Assembly (NCBI RefSeq): GCF_014633365.1
Contig: NC_068343.1
Location: forward strand, 26,257,307 to 26,321,306
Origin: Diospyros lotus
Taxonomy: Eukaryota; Streptophyta; Magnoliopsida; Ericales; Ebenaceae
Direction of reading: 5' to 3'
DNA: 64,000 nt
Positions within the stretch are counted from its first letter, which is position 1. The number at the start of each line of letters is the position of its first letter. Of this stretch, positions 58,691 to 64,000 are shown piece after piece. The notes under the pieces are model-generated. The model made no database searches. It saw only the letters and a list, made by a program, of their open reading frames with translations, and had not been told where the DNA came from. The translations under genes were made by a program, and so were the position numbers.

Positions 58691-59132
58691 TGGTCTTATG
58701 TCAAGCAATACGTGCTAAGACTAGTAGAGAGAGAAGCAAATTTATCTCTCGGAAAGACTTGTTGTGAAAAAATCATTCTTAGAAAGAGATGATCCTATCA
58801 GGGAGGACTCAAAAAGACAAGACCTTCTTTCGGAGAGTAGGGAATTATTTCGGAGGAATGGCTAAAACCTTTTGGGAGGGAAGAAAAATCTTTTAGAGAG
58901 AAGAAAGGCTTTTGGAGAAACTTGAATTCTATCAGAGAGGCGAAGAAATCTCATGAAGAAAAAGTCACAGTGAGAGCAAAGGTTTGGCTGAGAAGTATGG
59001 TAAGAATGGAAAAGTTGCTGCAGTGGGGGCATATTTATAAGTGACCCTTGGAAAGCCAAAGCGGCACAACTTATGGAGTGGCGTATATCGGAAATGATCT
59101 ACTCTTCTCATTCACCTAAAGATAAATGCTGA
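58691..59132 (-). promoter_or_regulatory. Leader and TATA box of the antisense gene
   Basis: The minus strand has CTTATAAATATG at about 59039-59028, roughly 340 bases before the Met at 58690, and a purine/pyrimidine-rich leader with many TCTCTC/GAGAGA and TTTTCC blocks. This fits a promoter internal to the element and antisense to its main transcript. Function is inferred from position only. Confidence 0.5.
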
Positions 59133-59145
59133 GAGTGGGGGCAAT
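59133..59145 (+). promoter_or_regulatory. Polypurine-like tract of J
   Basis: GAGTGGGGGCAAT immediately before TGTTGTACCCC, the expected position of the plus-strand primer of a 3' LTR. Confidence 0.7.
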
Positions 59146-62100
59146 TGTTGTACCCCTCCTTATCTCTCTGAAAGAGGTCTCACCGATAGAGTTCTCTTAA
59201 AGAGGAGCTCTCAGAAAGAAGGTCGTGGAGGCTTGTCAGTGGCTTCCGATAGCTCCTCTCCCAAAAGTACCTCAGAGGATTCTCTCCAAGAGCTTTTCCT
59301 TTCGAAAAGCCTCTCAGGGTAACCTTTCTGAGAGGCTAGCAAGGCATCGTACGCTTGTCTAATTGACCATTAAGACTTGGACTTCTATAAAAGGCAAGAC
59401 ACAACACGATTAGCGGGATCCAAACATCTGGTAACCGATCTTAATACTCTCAAATTCTCCTTTTCGAAGCCCTTTACATTTCTTTCCATGGATTTTCCTT
59501 TTCTTGCATACTAACTTGATCATCAGAGGGTTTTCGTAGGAGATCCTTCCTTCAAGCCTCTTAATCTCTATCGTGTGTTGTTGTTCTTTTGGAAACTAAG
59601 CTAAGGTCATCTTTGTTCCTCCGAGAGAATTTTAGTTCTCTCCAAGTGTAACACCCGGTGTTGCCGGTGTTATGAGAATGAGAAAGGAAGTAAGAAAACT
59701 TCCAAAAATGCCCTTGAGGAGATGTTAGATCCTTGAGAATATTGGTGCCCTATGAGAGGGACATTTTGGTAATTTGGATAGTGAAATCCAACAAAGAGTA
59801 ATTTGGTAAATTGAAAATAATTCCTATGTGGAATTAGGTGAGTAAGTGAATTTATTCCCAATTTTGTATTATGTGGAGATATGGGATTAATAATTCATGA
59901 AAGGGTATTTTGGTAATTTGGAGAGATTCCATAGAGGAAATTAATTATGGAAAATAGGGAAAATAGAGAATATGAAATTATTGGAGGAAATAATTATTTT
60001 TCCCTAAATTGGTGAATAAATGTGGTAATACCACATGGATGGAGGAGATTAGAACTTGGAAACCAAGGTTAGTGTCTTGTTATGACACTTGGCATTTTGT
60101 GGTCCAAGTTAAATGAAGAGATTAAATTAAATGCAAAGGAAATTTTAATTAGTCTTTCAAGCATTTAATATTGAGCATGATTAAGGAGAGTTAATTAAAT
60201 CCAAATGAAATGGGAAAATGGTCACCCATTAATGCTTTGAAAAATTGTGGGATTTATTTAAATGAGAAAGAAAGTATTATGTCTTTCAAAGTGGTCTCTC
60301 ATATGATGGTGGAAAATGGTCCCATTAAATTAAATGGGAAAGAAAGTATTTATGTCTCTCAAGTGTGATGGTTATAAAAATGGTCTCATTTAAGTAAATG
60401 AGAAATAAATGAAAATTTCAAGAATCCAATGGATGAGATGTATTCTTGAGAAAGAGAATTAATCCAAAGGTGGGGATTTAAAGAGAAGTAATGGCATGGA
60501 TTGTTAACATATTAAAAGTGTGCTTTCTTTTAATGGTGGAGATGAAGTCTTGTAAAGGCAAAGGTATTCCAATGGGTGAGATTTAAAGGAAGGAAATGGC
60601 ATGGATTGTGTTTTTTCCAAGAGAGATGTATTTAATCCAAAGAGATGGATGGTTGGGATTTTCTCTCAAAAGCAATTGGAAATCAAAGGCTAAGATGAAG
60701 TCTTGAAATGGAGATTTCAAGACAACAGTAGTATTTAAAGGGAAAGTAAGCCCTTGTCTCAAGTTTTGCTATTTCAAAGAGAGAAGGAAAGTGAGATGAA
60801 GGAAAGAGTTGTCTTCCAAGGAGAAGAAAAGAGAAGAAAAGAGAGAAGAAGATGAAGGAATCAAAGTAAGTTTATTTCTTCCTTCTCTTTACTTTAATAT
60901 GTTAGTATGTAAAGTAAGTGGCATATTGGAATGTCATCCTAGATGGGAGAAGAGGATGGGGGAGCTCTCTTGAGAAGAAGATCTAAAGCTTCAAAGAAAA
61001 GAATGTTGAGGTAAGGGATGACCCCATGTGGTGGAGGCCTTGCATTGCATTGTTAGTAGATTGCATAAATTTTTTATGTATCTCTTTGCATGCTTTACTT
61101 GTACATGAGACCTATGGCCATGGGGGTGGGAAAGAAGTGGTAGGTTGATGCCTCAAACCATGTTGGGTTGTGAGGATGGAATAACCTAACCATGCTTGCA
61201 TGCATTTGCCATTACATAGACTTGTTATGCTTGTATTTACTTTGCATATGCACCCTTACTGAGCTTTTGAGCTCATGAGGTTTTATCCTCCCCTTGTAGG
61301 TTGTTCTTATGTCAAAGGAAAAAAGTGAAAGTGGCAAGCTTATGGTGGGAAGCTCTTGGTGAATATTTCTTTGTTTGTTGTAAAGTTATGACTTAAAGAA
61401 GCCTAGGTTTGTGGTATTTAATTTGTGGCTTGATGGCTTAGGGAAGCCTATTTATTGTAAGTGCTTCATGTGATGTAATTTAATGGTTTGCAATGGCTTG
61501 TGAAGGCCTAGAACCATAGATGTAATTTATTTGGAATAAATCATGAGGTTGGAGAAAATGAATTTGTTGTGAAAAGAGGCTCGGGAGTTGAAAATGTGGA
61601 GATTTTTAATGCATTTATTGGGGGTATTATTTCTAGAAAGTATGGGTTTAAAAGCCCAAAGGAGGGGATTAAAAAGAAAAAAAAAAGAAATTCGGAAGCA
61701 GCAGCAAGTAGGTAGCAGCCTGCGCGCGGGCAGGGCCGCATGGGCGGGCGCGCATGCATAGGTTGCCGCGGCCACGTGAGCAGGCAGGCGCGGGCAGGCT
61801 GTCATGGCCGTGCTCGTAGGTAGGCACGCGACCGCGCACGCGGGCCCCAGGCGCTCCAGCAGGCCTCGCTGTCCAATTTTTTTAGAAAAATTGGAATTTT
61901 GGGGAGTTAAGGGGCAATTCTAAATTGATTTTTGGGCCCCAGAGGAATTTTCAAAAAAAAAGGATTTTTCGGGCATTTTTAGAGATAAATGCCGAAATTC
62001 GAAAAATGAAAGTTTTTGAGTTTTTCCTCCAAAATTGGTAATCAATCCAGGTATGGATTGAAATGGTGGATTTTGGAGCCTGGTGAAATTATTGGATGGA

Positions 62101-62712
62101 AAAAAAAATAATTAAAAATAAATGGGAAAATTGAAATTGGGCATCTTAAGGAGATTTTTTTTCAACCAAATGCGGTGCAGTTGAAGCCCAAATTTTGCTA
62201 GTGAATCCTGGGGTTGCGGGAAAGGAAGGGAAGGACGAGCCTAGTTCCCACCTAGGGTGTTTCATCTTGAAACATGGTCCACCATTCGCCTAAGGCCGGG
62301 CAGGTGGACAATTCAGGTAATTGTTCACGAGTAACACCCGTAAGTGGGAGCGGGGCGTTACACCAAGGCCCCTCGAGACACCATCCTGAAAGAGTCCATT
62401 CCCTTTCTGAAAGCCAGTCAATTCCTTTTCGAGAGGTGTATCAAAACCCCTTCGAGAGCCTTTTACCAAATCTAGGTTCCTGACTGGCCATCCCTTTTTG
62501 AGAGACGTTGCATCTCTAAAGAGTCCATCTCTCTTTGAGAGACACCACCTCTTTGACCTATCTTTTCCGTAGTTCACTCGTCTCTTGAAGCCTTCTCTAC
62601 GAGAGACATTTTTCAACTGTCGTACTTTCGGATATCAACATCTTACTCGGCTTTTGACGACGGTTTCCCTCATTCTAAAAAAGTTTCTGTTGTTGTATTT
62701 TTTGCAACAACA
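59146..62712 (+). mobile_element. 3' LTR of element J, split by solo LTR I
   Basis: Real LTR parts are 59146-59646 and 62363-62712, about 850 bp joined. Ends are TGTTGTACCCC and GCAACAACA. TATA-like CTATAAAAGG at about 59382-59391. Both parts are packed with short complementary blocks such as CTCTCTGAAAGAGG, TTCGAAAAGCC, TTCTGAGAGG and GAGAGACG..CATCTC. No coding. Confidence 0.75.
59647..62362 (+). mobile_element. Solo LTR I (gypsy), TSD CCAAG
   Basis: 2716 bp. Starts TGTAACACCCGG and ends CGGGGCGTTACA. Perfect 5-bp duplication CCAAG (59642-59646 and 62363-62367). Its removal rejoins LTR J. The U3 repeats phrases such as AATGGTC..CATT, AAATGAGAAAGAAAGTATT and GATGAAGTCTTG. A strong hairpin TGAGCT/AGCTCA is at 61260-61275 and a GC-rich patch with many CG dinucleotides at 61690-61860. 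Confidence 0.96.
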
Positions 62713-63212
62713 AGAGCCCTTTGGGTTTCATGATTGTGGGATACGGTAAGGTCACACAAATCCATCCATTATCTCTCCTTTTAGGATTGAAGGCCATATT
62801 TGTAGAGAAATTGTAATTTCGGAAAAAGGGTGGGAAGAAGCCATTGGGGCTTTTACTTTAAAAGTGTTTGATTTTTGAAGGGAAAGATAAGTCTTCAAGA
62901 GCAAGCAGTCTTTCAGAGACTCGAAGTCTTCAGAGCTAGAGGATGCAAAGTCTCTAAGAGGGTCGTCGAACTCTTCAGGAGCTTTAGATGACTCTAGCTT
63001 TTCGAGGGGAAAGGCATGAGTATGGCCCATCCAAGACCACTGCCTATTTATAGTCCACGTCTTCGAAAAACCAAAGGTTACCAAGAATCCCCAGAGACCT
63101 TCCCTTAGTGACTCATATCCTGCTAATCAAATCAATCCATATCCAAATTATCGGGCATTGGACACCCACTGTGTACTCTTCCCTACACGTTTCAGCCCAA
63201 GCCAAGAGTGGG
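62713..63212 (-). other. Element K: antisense promoter and leader region
   Basis: Laid out like 58691-59145 of element J. A minus-strand TATA box ACTATAAATAGG (63055-63044) is followed by a possible short start MASSHPFSEIT (Met near 62843). On the plus side AAGAGTGGGAAGTTAT near 63205 matches the purine-tract position of J. The frame starting at 63084 has no recognisable domain. Confidence 0.45.
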
Positions 63213-64000
63213 AAGTTATTATTATGGGGTGCCTTAAGAAATTTCAAAAATCCCCAAAATCTCTAAGTCTTTTGCATTTCTCATATCACCCCGTAAAGTA
63301 TCCTAGACAAGAGTTCCCTAGAGTCCTCGAAGAGTCCCCGGGGCGGTTAAGTCTTTGCATGAAAAGCCTTAAGACTCTTGAGTCTTCTAGGCCTAACTCA
63401 CTCAATGGCTCTAAAGAGTCTTTGCATGCACCCGGAGGAGACTCATCAAGGTACTTTCACCTCAAAGACCCTTTAAGCCCTTCGACCTCACTTGATGCAT
63501 CATCCCGCAAAGTTTTTAGCCTCTCATCTGTGAACCCCACCAATTTTTTATAAATACTAACATGCTTTAAGGAAAACACATCTTTTTGTAACCTGGACAA
63601 ACTCTCTTTCAGACCTTAGTAGACCCCTCAAACTCTTAGTCTAGAATACTTGAGACTTAGCACCCTGAACCCATCGGGAGCCTACTCCCCTCGAAGACCC
63701 ACTAGACATACATACACACATTTTCACATACATTTACAGTTCATTCTCAAACTTTAGAGTCTGACTTAGGCATCGGAAGGCCCGCGTGAGGAAGATTCCC
63801 GCGTACCTTCTAATTGATTTTATGCTATAGATACTACTAATTCTGAACCTTAGAGACCCCGAAGACTATTCCCGAGAGACCCTCGAAGACTGTTTCCCAA
63901 AGACTCTTCCCCGAGGACATCTCCAGGACAACCAGCCCCAAAGACCCCCCAGGGATCCCACAACCATCAAACCCCTGATCGGATCGTTAACCCCTATGGA
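63213..64000 (+). mobile_element. Element K: probable 3' LTR, runs out of window
   Basis: Begins near TATTATGGGGTGCC. It is rich in short repeats such as CTCGAAGAC, GAGTCTT/AAGACTC and CCCGAGAGACC, as in LTR J. An imperfect TATA, TTTATAAATACT, is at 63546-63557 on the plus strand. The end is not reached. Confidence 0.5.

Noticed and set aside
61527..61805. Minus-strand open frames with Ala/Pro/His-rich ends in solo LTR I
   Set aside because: They arise from the GC-rich patch of the LTR; they end inside non-coding sequence.

Overview
This window is plant nuclear DNA built almost entirely of transposable elements. I found no convincing cellular gene, rRNA or tRNA gene. A flowering plant, probably a eudicot, is suggested by a CACTA transposon with intron-bearing TNP2 and TnpA-like genes, several Ty3/gypsy elements of Tekay/Del type, an Athila-type element, a hAT element, a 5S-derived LTR fragment, and AT-rich composition. 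I do not name a species.

Layout. 1-6201: 3' part of an autonomous-type CACTA element, with a TNP2 transposase gene open through four exons and a TnpA-like gene with two nonsense codons. 6202-13585: an array of about 3.1-3.4 kb units in which one unit is inverted between two MITE copies. 14019-24603: a stack of minus-strand gypsy fragments (a 5S-derived LTR piece; LTRs C, B and A; the pol of A), with a hAT element (22476-23512) in the integrase of A. 24604-39505: a decayed minus-strand Athila-type element E, ended by an inverted piece of its own LTR and hosting a full-length Tekay-type element F (27577-36934, TSD GTTGA). 39640-56500: a plus-strand Tekay-type element D, 5'-truncated and split by a foldback CACTA-like element (40853-42911), a solo LTR (43035-45459, TSD TTATG) and a nested composite (46037-51674). 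56504-62712: an element J with an antisense intron-bearing gene ahead of its 3' LTR; the LTR is split by a solo LTR (59647-62362, TSD CCAAG). 62713-64000: a related element K that repeats the antisense-promoter/LTR layout and runs out of the window.

How the parts relate. Target-site duplications and rejoined reading frames give an order of nesting: F went into E; the hAT element into A; the CACTA-like element, solo LTR and composite G/H into D; solo LTR I into J. Coding regions are broken mainly by C-to-T-type stops and small frameshifts, as expected for methylated, silenced DNA. TNP2 is the only gene here that looks intact as far as the window shows.

The most interesting structures are: the tandem array whose inversion, when undone on paper, gives a MITE a clean 9-bp duplication; a hairpin at one fixed place in at least eight unrelated LTRs whose two sides change together; a roughly 15-copy cluster of ATATCCGGATG motifs inside one LTR; the antisense gene next to the LTR of J; and the inverted LTR end of E.
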